Assembly (NCBI GenBank): GCA_900553415.1
Contig: USDH01000029.1
Coordinates: forward strand, 1 to 13,002
Reading direction: 5' to 3'
From: an uncultured Collinsella sp.
GTDB taxonomy: Bacteria; Actinomycetota; Coriobacteriia; Coriobacteriales; Coriobacteriaceae
DNA length: 13,002 nucleotides
Of this stretch, positions 6,067-12,955 are shown in pieces; positions within the stretch are counted from its first letter, which is position 1; each line of letters opens with the position of its first letter. Below the pieces are notes generated by a model. The model worked only from the letters and a program-made list of their open reading frames with translations, was not told the origin of the DNA and ran no database searches. The position numbers were made by a program, and so were the translations under genes.

Positions 6067-8831
6067 CACTCGGCGCTCTTGAGGGCGCCGACCATGTCGA
6101 TCTTGTTGAGCGTTCGGTTGGTGGCGAGGTTGACGATGATCGTAAAGCCAAAGGAAAGCACCACGGCAAGCGCGTAGCTCAGCGGCTCGACTTCGACGTC
6201 AAAGTACAGCGACGGCATCTGCAGGATGTACGTAAAGCTCTCGGCAAGCAGGCCACCCAGCGGAACGCCCAGCGCGGCTCCGATCGCCGTAAGAATCAAC
6301 GTCTCCTTGTTGACGTAATGGTGCACCTCGCCACGACGGAAGCCCAACACCTTGATGGTCGCCAGCTCGCGTTCGCGCTCCGAGATGTTGGTGTTAGACA
6401 ACGTAAATACCACCACAAACGACAGGCACGCCGCCATAAAGGTCACGAGCACCACGACGGAATTGATGATAGTGAAGTTCGCCTCGTAGTTCTGCCAATG
6501 TTCGGCCGTGCTCGAAATGGTGAGCCAACCGTCGCTCTTAAGCTTCTTGCTAAACGCAATCTGGTCGGCCGACGAGCCCTTAAGCAGCACAAAGATACCG
6601 TTGAGGCGTGCGCTTCGACCGAACGCGCGCTCATAGGTGCCCTGCGTCATGTAAAGCGTGTTACCCAAATAGTTGAGCGAGATGTCGCTAACCTTGACCT
6701 TGGCAACATTGAGCGACGAATCCTGGACGTGCGCCGTATCGCCCGGCTGAATCCCCAGTACCAGCTGTGAACTCTTGCTCAGATACACGTCTCCGTCACG
6801 CAAAGACAACGGCTCTTTGGACTCATCCTCAAGGCGAACATAGTCGTCCAGATCGTTCGTGCGGTCATCGGGCACCACGATCAGCTGCACGGTCTCGCTC
6901 TTTCCGCCGAATGTAAAGGTGACGTTGTCGGTCATAATCGGCAGGGTCGAGGTCACGGTCACGTTGGAATCATTGGCCGCGTTGCGCTCGTCCAACGCCG
7001 CGCACGTCTGCGAAAAATCGTCGGGATTGGCGACCGCCAGCAAGTCATAGCGCGTGATATGCCCGTACTGCTTGGGCGAAAGCGCCACCGACGTGTCACG
7101 GATGCCCATACCGCAAATCACGAGCGCTGTGCAGCCGGCAATTCCGAAGATGGTCATAAAGGCGCGCTTTTTATAGCGGAATAGGTTGCGTGCAGCGACC
7201 TTGTTCAAAAAGCCCATACGGTGCCAGATAAAGCCGATGCGCTCGAGCAAGATGCGCGAGCCGGCGCGCGGAGCCTTGGGGCGCATGAGCGAGGCTGGGG
7301 TCTCGGCCATCTCGTGGCGGCAGGCGATAATCGTGGCGCCCACCACGCCCACGGCAAACAGCGCCACCGAGACGATTGAGGACACAATGTCGTACGAAAG
7401 CAGCATCTGGGGCAGCGAGTACATATCGTCGAACACCGTAAACAGGAACAGTGGCAGGCCCACAAATCCGATGACGTTGCCCAGCACGCCACCGATCAGG
7501 CACGCCCACAGCGCATAGTCCACGTATTTGGACAGGATGCGCCCGCGTGAATAGCCGAGTGCCTTGTACAGACCGATGAGTGTGCGCTCCTCCTCGACCA
7601 TGCGCGTGGCAGTGGTAAGGCTAATGAGCACAGCGACGATAAAGAAGATGAACGGGAACACCGTCGCAATAGCCTCAATTGACGAGCTATCGCTCTCCAC
7701 GCTTGAGTAGCTTGCGATATTGTCGCGGTCCTGGATGTACCACGTGCATTCACCCAAATCGGAAAGCTCGGCGCGGGCATCGGCAAACTGCTGGTCGGCG
7801 GCGGCGCGACGCTGATCCAGGTCGGCCTGAGCCTGGGCGCGCTCCTCGCTGCCCTGGGCCATGCGATTGATGTTGTCCTGCTCAATTCCAAAGAGCATAT
7901 TCGCCTGGCGCTCGGCCGCATCCAAGCTTGCCGGCGTGTCGACTGTCAGCTCCTGAGCGCGCGCCTTCTCACGCTCCTCGCGGATCTTCTCTATATTGCC
8001 CTTGACCTTGTTGATCTTTGCCGCGTAGGCATCCGAATAGGAGTTGAGGCTCTTGGCTCCCTCGACGACTACGTGGACTGCGGAATAGGACGACGACGTC
8101 GCGGCGTCCTCGCTCACATAGAACTTATAGTCCGCCGCCGAAGCAGCGCGAAAGGCGTTGACTGTCGAGTCGGAGCTCACATCAGTGGGATCGAGGACCT
8201 CGGCCGTAATGGTGTAATCGCCCGCGGCAAACTGATCCTTGGCGCTTTGGTTCGACGAGCTCGCGTCATTGGCGGCAAAACTCACCGTATCGCCGAGCTT
8301 TTTGCCCGAAGCCTTCAGGAACTTCGAAGTCACCGCAACCTCATCGGCGCTCTCGGGCAAATCGCCGTTCACGAGCACCGGCTGATCGATGTTCTCCTTG
8401 GAGAGACTTTGCACGACCACGCGCTCGCGCGTTGTACCCACGGCGGTATAGGCGGTCTCGGTATAGATGCCCTCGGCCGTCTCGACGCCATCGACCTCTT
8501 GGATCGCGTCGAGATCATCGTCAGTCAGGCCATAGGTCGACTGCACGTTGATGTCATAGACATTCTGCTGGTCAAAGTAAGCGTCAACCGAATCGCACAG
8601 GTCCTCGCAACCCGCCTTAAGGCCGCACATCACGCTCACGCCAAGCGCGGTGATGACCACGATTGACAAGAAGCGCTTAAGACTGCCTCGGATTGTGCGG
8701 TAGATGCCACGGCGAAAAACCGTCGGCACCATGTCGTTTGAACTTTGGGCAGTGCGGTAGGTCGCGAACTCCCGGTCGCGGCCCGCGTGCTCCGTATCGT
8801 GGTTTTGGCTGTTTTGGCGATCCTGGTCCAT
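6066..8831 (-). CDS. Large ABC transporter permease, MacB/FtsX family
   Basis: Membrane subunit of an export or mechanotransmission-type ABC system, about 921 aa. It has a cytoplasmic N-terminus, one membrane helix (about 53-72), and a large extracytoplasmic domain containing a charged coiled coil (about 270-365, rich in E, R, A and Q). A first FtsX membrane block follows (helices about 391-410, 439-466, 484-503, with the loop phrase LYKALGYSRGRI). Next come a helix near 559-576, a second extracytoplasmic domain (about 585-785), and a second FtsX block (about 787-812, 845-868, 882-902, with ELATIKVLGFRRGEV). This two-block layout is common in Gram-positive permeases of the family. The ATG at 8831 is 5 nt after the ATPase stop; an in-frame GTG at 8843 would overlap it. 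Substrate is unknown. Confidence 0.9.
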   Translation of the reverse strand: MDQDRQNSQNHDTEHAGRDREFATYRTAQSSNDMVPTVFRRGIYRTIRGSLKRFLSIVVITALGVSVMCGLKAGCEDLCDSVDAYFDQQNVYDINVQSTYGLTDDDLDAIQEVDGVETAEGIYTETAYTAVGTTRERVVVQSLSKENIDQPVLVNGDLPESADEVAVTSKFLKASGKKLGDTVSFAANDASSSNQSAKDQFAAGDYTITAEVLDPTDVSSDSTVNAFRAASAADYKFYVSEDAATSSSYSAVHVVVEGAKSLNSYSDAYAAKINKVKGNIEKIREEREKARAQELTVDTPASLDAAERQANMLFGIEQDNINRMAQGSEERAQAQADLDQRRAAADQQFADARAELSDLGECTWYIQDRDNIASYSSVESDSSSIEAIATVFPFIFFIVAVLISLTTATRMVEEERTLIGLYKALGYSRGRILSKYVDYALWACLIGGVLGNVIGFVGLPLFLFTVFDDMYSLPQMLLSYDIVSSIVSVALFAVGVVGATIIACRHEMAETPASLMRPKAPRAGSRILLERIGFIWHRMGFLNKVAARNLFRYKKRAFMTIFGIAGCTALVICGMGIRDTSVALSPKQYGHITRYDLLAVANPDDFSQTCAALDERNAANDSNVTVTSTLPIMTDNVTFTFGGKSETVQLIVVPDDRTNDLDDYVRLEDESKEPLSLRDGDVYLSKSSQLVLGIQPGDTAHVQDSSLNVAKVKVSDISLNYLGNTLYMTQGTYERAFGRSARLNGIFVLLKGSSADQIAFSKKLKSDGWLTISSTAEHWQNYEANFTIINSVVVLVTFMAACLSFVVVFTLSNTNISERERELATIKVLGFRRGEVHHYVNKETLILTAIGAALGVPLGGLLAESFTYILQMPSLYFDVEVEPLSYALAVVLSFGFTIIVNLATNRTLNKIDMVGALKSAE

Positions 8832-8836
8832 GGGCG

Positions 8837-9538
8837 CTACCACTCGATCGTCTCGATCGGCACGGGATTTTGCTGGACCGTCTCGCTCTCCACGCGACCA
8901 CTCTTAAAGCGAATCAGGCGATCGGCCATGGGCGCCAGCGCGGAGTTGTGGGTGATGATAATGACCGTAATGCCTTGCTTGCGACAGGTGTCCTGCAACA
9001 GCTGCAGAATCTGCTTGCCGGTTTTGTAGTCGAGCGCGCCCGTGGGCTCGTCGCAAAGGAGCAGCTTAGGGTTCTTGGCCAGCGCGCGGGCGATAGACAC
9101 GCGCTGCTGCTCGCCACCCGAAAGCTGCGCGGGGAAGTTGGCGAGGCGCTCGCCCAGGCCAACCTGGCAAAGCGTTTGCTCGGCATCGAGTGAATCGGGG
9201 CAGATTTGCGCCGCGAGCTCAACGTTTTCGAGCGCCGTCAGGTTGGGGACCAGATTGTAGAACTGGAAGACAAAGCCGACGTCGGCGCGGCGGTATTCCA
9301 CGAGCTGCGCCTCGTTAGCGGAGCTCACATCGCGCCCGTCCACCGTCACGGTGCCGGAAGTCGCCGTATCCATGCCACCCAGAATGTTGAGCGCCGTGGT
9401 TTTACCGGCGCCCGAAGCGCCCAGGATAATGGCAAGCTCGCCACGCTCAACGGTAAAGCTCGCGCCGTCGAGCGCGTGAATGCGGGCATCGCCCTCGCCG
9501 TATGCTTTGATGACGTCTTTAAATTCGATATAGGCCAT
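8837..9538 (-). CDS. ABC transporter ATP-binding protein (MacB/LolD type)
   Basis: Cytoplasmic ATPase partner of the permease encoded just downstream, 233 aa. All motifs are intact: Walker A GASGAGKT (40-47), Q-loop Gln92 in FVFQFYNLVPNLT, signature LSGGEQQ (139-145), Walker B LLLCDEP (159-165, catalytic Glu164), D-loop GALD and H-loop His197. The FQFYNLVP and LSGGEQQRVSIARAL phrases are typical of the LolD/MacB/FtsE class that works with FtsX-fold permeases. Gene order ATPase then permease with near-zero spacing supports one operon and translational coupling. The ribosome site before the ATG at 9538 is weak. No linked regulator or two-component system is present in the window to point to a substrate. 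Confidence 0.95.
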   Translation of the reverse strand: MAYIEFKDVIKAYGEGDARIHALDGASFTVERGELAIILGASGAGKTTALNILGGMDTATSGTVTVDGRDVSSANEAQLVEYRRADVGFVFQFYNLVPNLTALENVELAAQICPDSLDAEQTLCQVGLGERLANFPAQLSGGEQQRVSIARALAKNPKLLLCDEPTGALDYKTGKQILQLLQDTCRKQGITVIIITHNSALAPMADRLIRFKSGRVESETVQQNPVPIETIEW

Positions 9539-9553
9539 CGATCGGTTCCCATC

Positions 9554-9596
9554 TGGTCGGATAACTCTTTAGTATTACCCATTTCGCACCGACCAA
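9554..9596 (-). promoter_or_regulatory. Candidate promoter with flanking inverted repeat for the ABC operon
   Basis: On the minus strand TTGGTC (9596-9591) and TACTAA (9574-9569) are separated by 16 bp. A 7-bp inverted repeat, TGGTCGG (9554-9560) and CCGACCA (9589-9595), brackets the -10 region and could be an operator. Both assignments rest on motifs only. Confidence 0.33.
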
Positions 9597-9598
9597 AT

Positions 9599-9627
9599 AG
9601 GGACAGGTTTATTTTGGCAGGTTTTAT
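9599..9627 (+). repeat. 29-bp repeat, copy 2 (upstream of ABC operon)
   Basis: Exact inverted copy of 6027-6055. Unlike copy 1 it lacks a good complementary partner arm; the preceding bases ACCGACCAAAT match the needed arm only partly. It also has no plus-strand gene ahead of it. It therefore looks like a decayed or displaced terminator, or a dispersed repeat. Nothing else was recognised between here and the SOS box at 9740. Confidence 0.88.
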
Positions 9628-9739
9628 ATGGGGAAACGGCAGCTATAGATGAGGCGCCGGGGAGGCAGAGAAATCATCGACGGGGTCAGGCCGACCGCCA
9701 AACACAACGCACGCATCTCAATCTGTCAGCCAAATCATT

Positions 9740-9753
9740 CGAACAGCTGTTCG
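9740..9753. promoter_or_regulatory. LexA (SOS) box upstream of the GyrI-like gene
   Basis: CGAACAGCTGTTCG is a perfect 14-bp palindrome. It fits the CGAAC-N4-GTTCG pattern of LexA/DinR boxes in Bacillus and actinobacteria, and differs from the Bacillus consensus CGAACATATGTTCG only at the two central bases. It ends a few bases before overlapping TATGAT -10 candidates, so bound LexA would cover the -35 region. Confidence 0.75.
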
Positions 9754-9757
9754 TTTC

Positions 9758-9768
9758 TATGATATGAT
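9758..9768 (+). promoter_or_regulatory. -10 region of the GyrI-like gene promoter
   Basis: Two overlapping TATGAT hexamers (9758-9763 and 9763-9768) lie just downstream of the LexA box. A -35 at the usual distance would fall within or at the edge of the box (around 9735-9745). The leader would be about 35-45 nt. Confidence 0.5.
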
Positions 9769-9809
9769 TCCGTTATCTAAGCAGGCCAATACGCAGAAAG
9801 GCGGCCAAC

Positions 9810-10448
9810 ATGGCGTTCGACTTTAAGAAGGAATGCAAGGAGCTCTACAAACCTGCAAGCAAGCCGAGCATCGTAACTGTCCCGCCTATGAGCTACGTTG
9901 CCGTTCGCGGAAAGGGCGACCCAAATACCGAAGGTGGCGAGTATCAAAACGCACTGCCGCTGCTTTACGGCGTCGCCTATACCGTCAAGATGTCAAAGAA
10001 AGGCTCAAGGAGTATCGAGGGCTATTTCGACTTTGTGGTACCGCCGCTCGAGGGTTTCTGGTGGCAAGACTCCCCGAGCGACGACATCGATTATGTACGC
10101 AAAGACGATTTCAACTTTATCTCGTGCATCCGCCTGCCCGATTTCGTCAGCCGAGATGACTTTGACTGGGCAGTCGCGGAAGCCACGACCAAAAAGAAAC
10201 TGGACTTTTCCGCCGTTGAGCTGCTTAAAGTTGACGAGGGTCTCTGCGTTCAATGCATGCACACCGGGCCCTACGACAACGAACCGGCGACCGTAGACGC
10301 TATGCATGAATACGCGACCGAGCAGGGCTATGTCCCCGACTTCTCAGACACCCGTTTACATCACGAAATCTATCTCTCCGATCCACGCAAATGTGCACCG
10401 GAGAAACTTAAGACTGTGGTTCGTCATCCTATCAAGCGCGCTGAATAG
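9810..10448 (+). CDS. GyrI-like small-molecule-binding protein (COG4832 type), candidate SOS-induced protection protein
   Basis: A 212-aa soluble protein of the GyrI-like / SHS2 small-molecule-binding family, without the DNA-binding domain that AraC-type relatives carry. Recognisable family phrases are VAVRGKGDPN (30-39), GGEYQNALPLLYG (42-54), YTVKMSKKG (57-65), PPLEGFWWQD (78-87), GLCVQCMHTGPYDNEPAT (144-161) and HHEIYLSDPRK (184-194). E. coli GyrI (SbmC) is itself SOS-regulated and guards gyrase. Some stand-alone GyrI-like proteins, such as Listeria Lin2189, were shown to hydrolyse cyclopropane-containing DNA-alkylating natural products. A LexA-type box precedes this gene, so a DNA-damage role is plausible here; the actual ligand is inferred. 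AAAGGCGG precedes the ATG. Confidence 0.88.
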   Translation: MAFDFKKECKELYKPASKPSIVTVPPMSYVAVRGKGDPNTEGGEYQNALPLLYGVAYTVKMSKKGSRSIEGYFDFVVPPLEGFWWQDSPSDDIDYVRKDDFNFISCIRLPDFVSRDDFDWAVAEATTKKKLDFSAVELLKVDEGLCVQCMHTGPYDNEPATVDAMHEYATEQGYVPDFSDTRLHHEIYLSDPRKCAPEKLKTVVRHPIKRAE

Positions 10449-10478
10449 CGTGGGGCGTCATTTCACGCGCTAGGTTTT
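10446..10478 (+). terminator. Weak terminator-like hairpin after the GyrI-like gene
   Basis: TAGCGTG (10446-10452, starting at the stop codon) can pair with CACGCGCTA (10464-10472) with a two-base bulge, followed by GGTTTT. The stem is imperfect and the T-tract short, so this is tentative. Confidence 0.33.
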
Positions 10479-10521
10479 AAGCCAGCCAACCAGCCGCCTC
10501 CTAGGCCGTCCGGTAATAATC

Positions 10522-10548
10522 TTGACGCGGCCTGTCGCATCTTATAAG
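10522..10548 (+). promoter_or_regulatory. Candidate promoter for the CLC-F gene
   Basis: TTGACG (10522-10527) and TATAAG (10543-10548) are good hexamers, but their 15-bp spacer is shorter than the usual 17. Transcription would begin near 10555, giving a leader of about 65 nt that contains the terminator-like hairpin at 10562-10603. Confidence 0.42.
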
Positions 10549-10561
10549 TTTGTTTTGCTAA

Positions 10562-10603
10562 AGCTGGAAAGCCTCTCAACGATGCGCAACTCCAGCTCTT
10601 TTT
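10562..10603 (+). terminator. Terminator-like hairpin in the leader of the CLC-F gene
   Basis: AGCTGGA (10562-10568) pairs with TCCAGCT (10591-10597) around a 22-nt loop, followed by C and five T residues (10599-10603). It is only 15 nt before the GTG start of the antiporter. It is either an attenuator or the terminator of the upstream GyrI-like gene. Confidence 0.5.
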
Positions 10604-10618
10604 CTATCAAGAGAGCAA

Positions 10619-11868
10619 GTGCCGGAAAGCAAAATGTCAGAAAGCAGCGCTTCGAGCAGAATCAAACGCCTGGTCAACACCTATAGCGGCCTCGTGCTTA
10701 TGGGCGCTGTCGGAATCCCTATTGGCATCATCGTCGGCGCCATTTGTGCCCTCTTTGGTCGCGTGCTCCTGGCGATCGGTGCCTTCCGCGACGAGCACAT
10801 CATCCTGCTCCTTCCCTTCCTCGCCCTCATGGGCTTGGCCATCGTGTTTGCCTACCGCACCTGGGGCAAAGGCACCGGCCGCGGCATGAGCTTAATATTC
10901 GACGTAGGTCACGGACGCGAGGACGCCATCTCCCCGCGCCTCGTGCCGCTCGTTATGCTGAGCACGTGGGGAACGCACCTCTTTGGCGGCAGTGCGGGAC
11001 GCGAGGGCGTAGCGGTGCAGATCGGCGCTACCGTCTCACATTGGATCGGCCGACGCTTGCCTTTCCGCGACCCCGGCAACACGTTTTGCTTATCGGCATG
11101 GCCGCCGGCTTTGCCGGGCTCTTCCGAACGCCGCTCGCCGCCACGGTCTTTGCTATCGAAGTGCTTGTCGCCGGACGCATGGAATACCGCGCGCTGTTTC
11201 CCGCACTTACGGCCGCGCTCGCCGCAAGCATGACCTCCGGCGCCCTGGGGCTCGAGAAGTTCGAGGTCGCCGTTACCGCCTCGTATGCGCTCGACCTCCC
11301 CGGTCTTGGACGGCTTGCGGTGTTGGGCATCGCGTTTGGCATGGTAGGCGGCGCCTTTGCCTGGTGCCTTTCCCACGCCAAGACCCTTGCGGCGCGGCTG
11401 CTCCCCAACCCCTATGTACGAATCGCCGTTATGGGCATCGCGCTATCAGCGATTCTGTTCACACTGTGGCAGGGGCGATACTGCGGACTTGGTACCAACC
11501 TGATATCGGCAGCGCTCAACGGTGACGGCAAGGACGCCATCATGCCTTGGGACTGGGCGCTCAAATTCGCACTCACCATTACCACGCTTGCCGCAGGATA
11601 TCAGGGTGGCGAGGTGACGCCGTTGTTCTCCATCGGAGCGAGCCTTGGCGTCGTGCTCGCCGGAATCCTCGGCATGCCCGTCGAACTCTGCGCCGCGCTG
11701 GGATACGCCGCCGTCTTTGGCAGCGCCACCAACACGCTACTCGCGCCAGCCCTCATTGGCTGCGAGGTCTTCGGTTTCGGTAATCTGCCGGCGTTCTTTA
11801 TCGTCTGCGTTGTGGCTTATCTGTTCAACATGGACAAATCGATCTACGCCCTGCAGAAGCGGGCGTAG
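10619..11868 (+). pseudogene. CLC-F type fluoride/proton antiporter, frameshifted
   Basis: Membrane transporter of the CLC superfamily; CLC-F members export fluoride in exchange for protons. The frame from 10619 encodes the N-terminal half, including GTGRGM (85-90) and GSAGREGVAVQIG (124-136, gating Glu129), but leaves homology after DPGNTF and stops at 11233. The rest, from LIGMAAGFAGLFRTPLAATVF to KSIYALQKRA, is in another frame up to 11868. Adding one T to the TTTT run at 11084-11087 restores a continuous 416-aa protein of normal length. GREGV and GGEVTP (Glu332 and Thr334 in the restored numbering) are the selectivity-region signatures that distinguish CLC-F from chloride CLCs. The start is the GTG at 10619 or the ATG at 10634. 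This may be a true mutation or a homopolymer sequencing error. Confidence 0.87.
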
Positions 11869-11894
11869 AAAGATGTCCAAGCAGGTGGTCTCAA

Positions 11895-12035
11895 CCGGAA
11901 ACGGCGTCCCACTCTGAGGCTGTATTCCGGGGCACGGTTTCCGCTCGAGACGCCATTCGGAAAGCGCATCCCGCTTTAAAACAGAATTCCGGGACGTGGT
12001 TTCCGTCTGAGCCTCCATTCGGAAAGCGTGTCCCG
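11895..12035. repeat. 62-bp tandem repeat of alternating inverted half-sites
   Basis: Five related half-sites alternate in direction: 11895-11910, 11925-11943, 11958-11973, 11987-12005 and 12020-12035. Forward ones read TTCCGGG...GGTTTCCG and reverse ones CGGAAAGCG..TCCCG. Same-direction copies are about 62 bp apart, giving roughly 2.3 units. Adjacent half-sites can pair into hairpins. The array lies between the ends of the CLC-F gene and the convergent alkyltransferase gene, so it may act in bidirectional termination or be a dispersed palindrome family. Confidence 0.75.
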
Positions 12036-12074
12036 TTCTTTCACGGCATCTTGGCTATGCAAAGTGCTCGAGCG

Positions 12075-12653
12075 TTACTCCTCGTACGCGCTCTCAAGCC
12101 GCAGCAGCCACTCCTTGCGGTCGAGGCCGCCAGCATATCCGTTGAGCGAACCATCGGCGGCAACCACGCGATGGCACGGCACAATAATCGAAATGGGATT
12201 ACGCGCGACCGCGGCCCCCACGGCACGGGGAGACACAACGGGTGCCTCATTTCCCGGCACACGATGTCGAGCCGCAACACGCTGGGCGATCTCGCCATAC
12301 GTAGCGACCTCGCCACGCGGGATAGAAAGCAGCTCGTACCAAACTTCACGCTGAAACGCCGTGCCAATCAAATGCAACGGCGGCGTAAACCGAGGTTCCT
12401 GCCCTGCAAAATAAGCATTCAGCCAAGCCCAGGAACGCTCAAGCACCGAAGAAGCCGCACCATTTGCCGGACTCACCGACGATATGCCACCAATACCGGA
12501 AACCGCGTCGGCGCCTTCAACATGTTCGGAGTCTTCCCGGAGAAGCGTAGAGCCAAAGTGCTCCTGTCCCTCAAACCAAAGCCCTGTCAAACCGCGGCCA
12601 TCAGCGGCAAGCAAGATTTCGCCCAAAGGCGAAGCAAACGTCGTCGTGACCAC
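12075..12653 (-). CDS. ogt: Methylated-DNA--protein-cysteine methyltransferase (Ogt/MGMT)
   Basis: Suicide DNA repair protein that takes the alkyl group from O6-alkylguanine (or O4-alkylthymine) onto its own cysteine. The 192-aa protein has an N-terminal RNase H-like domain (about 1-95) and a C-terminal DNA-binding domain. The latter has GTAFQREVW (97-105), IPRGEVATYGEIA (111-123), RAVGAAVARNPISI and the active-site PCHRV with Cys160. Inserts at about 40-68 and 131-141 make it longer than the minimal family form. There is no Ada AraC-type domain, so it is a constitutive Ogt-type enzyme by architecture. The start is GTG at 12653, fixed by AAAGGAG six bases upstream. A TATTAT -10 candidate lies at 12681-12686 on the minus strand without a clear -35. 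No LexA-type box is visible upstream. Confidence 0.95.
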   Translation of the reverse strand: MVTTTFASPLGEILLAADGRGLTGLWFEGQEHFGSTLLREDSEHVEGADAVSGIGGISSVSPANGAASSVLERSWAWLNAYFAGQEPRFTPPLHLIGTAFQREVWYELLSIPRGEVATYGEIAQRVAARHRVPGNEAPVVSPRAVGAAVARNPISIIVPCHRVVAADGSLNGYAGGLDRKEWLLRLESAYEE

Positions 12654-12731
12654 CAGCGGCTCCTTTCAAAACTCCGCAACATAATACCGCGAATTGTGCA
12701 GACAACCCCAATCGACCCCAAAGTCACCCAA

Positions 12732-12812
12732 GGCAGCAGGCGCGCAGCGCCGCAGCTGCCGGCCGCGCTCCGCAGTCCCCCAAGGCGGCAGGCGCAAAGC
12801 GCCGAGGCCGCC
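12732..12812. repeat. Tandem pair of covarying GC-rich hairpins
   Basis: Two 29-nt hairpins, 12732-12760 and 12784-12812, share one layout: a 6-bp outer stem, a 1-nt bulge opposite 3 nt, a GGCGC/GCGCC inner stem and a 3-nt loop. The outer stem is GGCAGC/GCTGCC in the first and GGCGGC/GCCGCC in the second, so one A-T pair became G-C with pairing kept. They sit in the gene-free stretch 12654-13002 upstream of ogt. The rest of that stretch to 12955 shows only GC-rich sequence without a supported gene. Confidence 0.6.
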
Positions 12813-12955
12813 GCCGGGACCAGGACCCGCAACAGCCACGCGTCCCCACATCAGCCCAGCGGCCTCAACCAACAACGGCCCCATCGCAGACCGCTCGCAG
12901 CAGCGTCACCGCAGGCGGGGGCCGGGCTTGGTTTTCAGAACACTCCGCAGACCAG

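Noticed and set aside
6027..9627. Composite transposon bounded by the 29-bp repeats
   Set aside because: There is no transposase, no insertion-sequence structure and no target duplication, and one copy is a working terminator. Kept only as an open finding.
10449..10618. Fluoride (crcB) riboswitch before the CLC-F gene
   Set aside because: The conserved GATG, AAC.GCC and CTGATG segments of the motif could not be found in this leader.
11081..11100. Programmed frameshift site in the CLC-F gene
   Set aside because: A lone four-T run without a clear slippery heptamer, stimulatory pseudoknot or upstream Shine-Dalgarno element is not enough; mutation or sequencing error is simpler.
11895..12035. 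Possible mini CRISPR array
   Set aside because: Half-sites alternate in direction, repeats are imperfect, only about two units exist, and no cas gene is nearby.
12587..12884. Short minus-strand frames in the GC-rich region upstream of ogt
   Set aside because: Their sequence follows from the GC-rich hairpins; no ribosome site or family feature is present.
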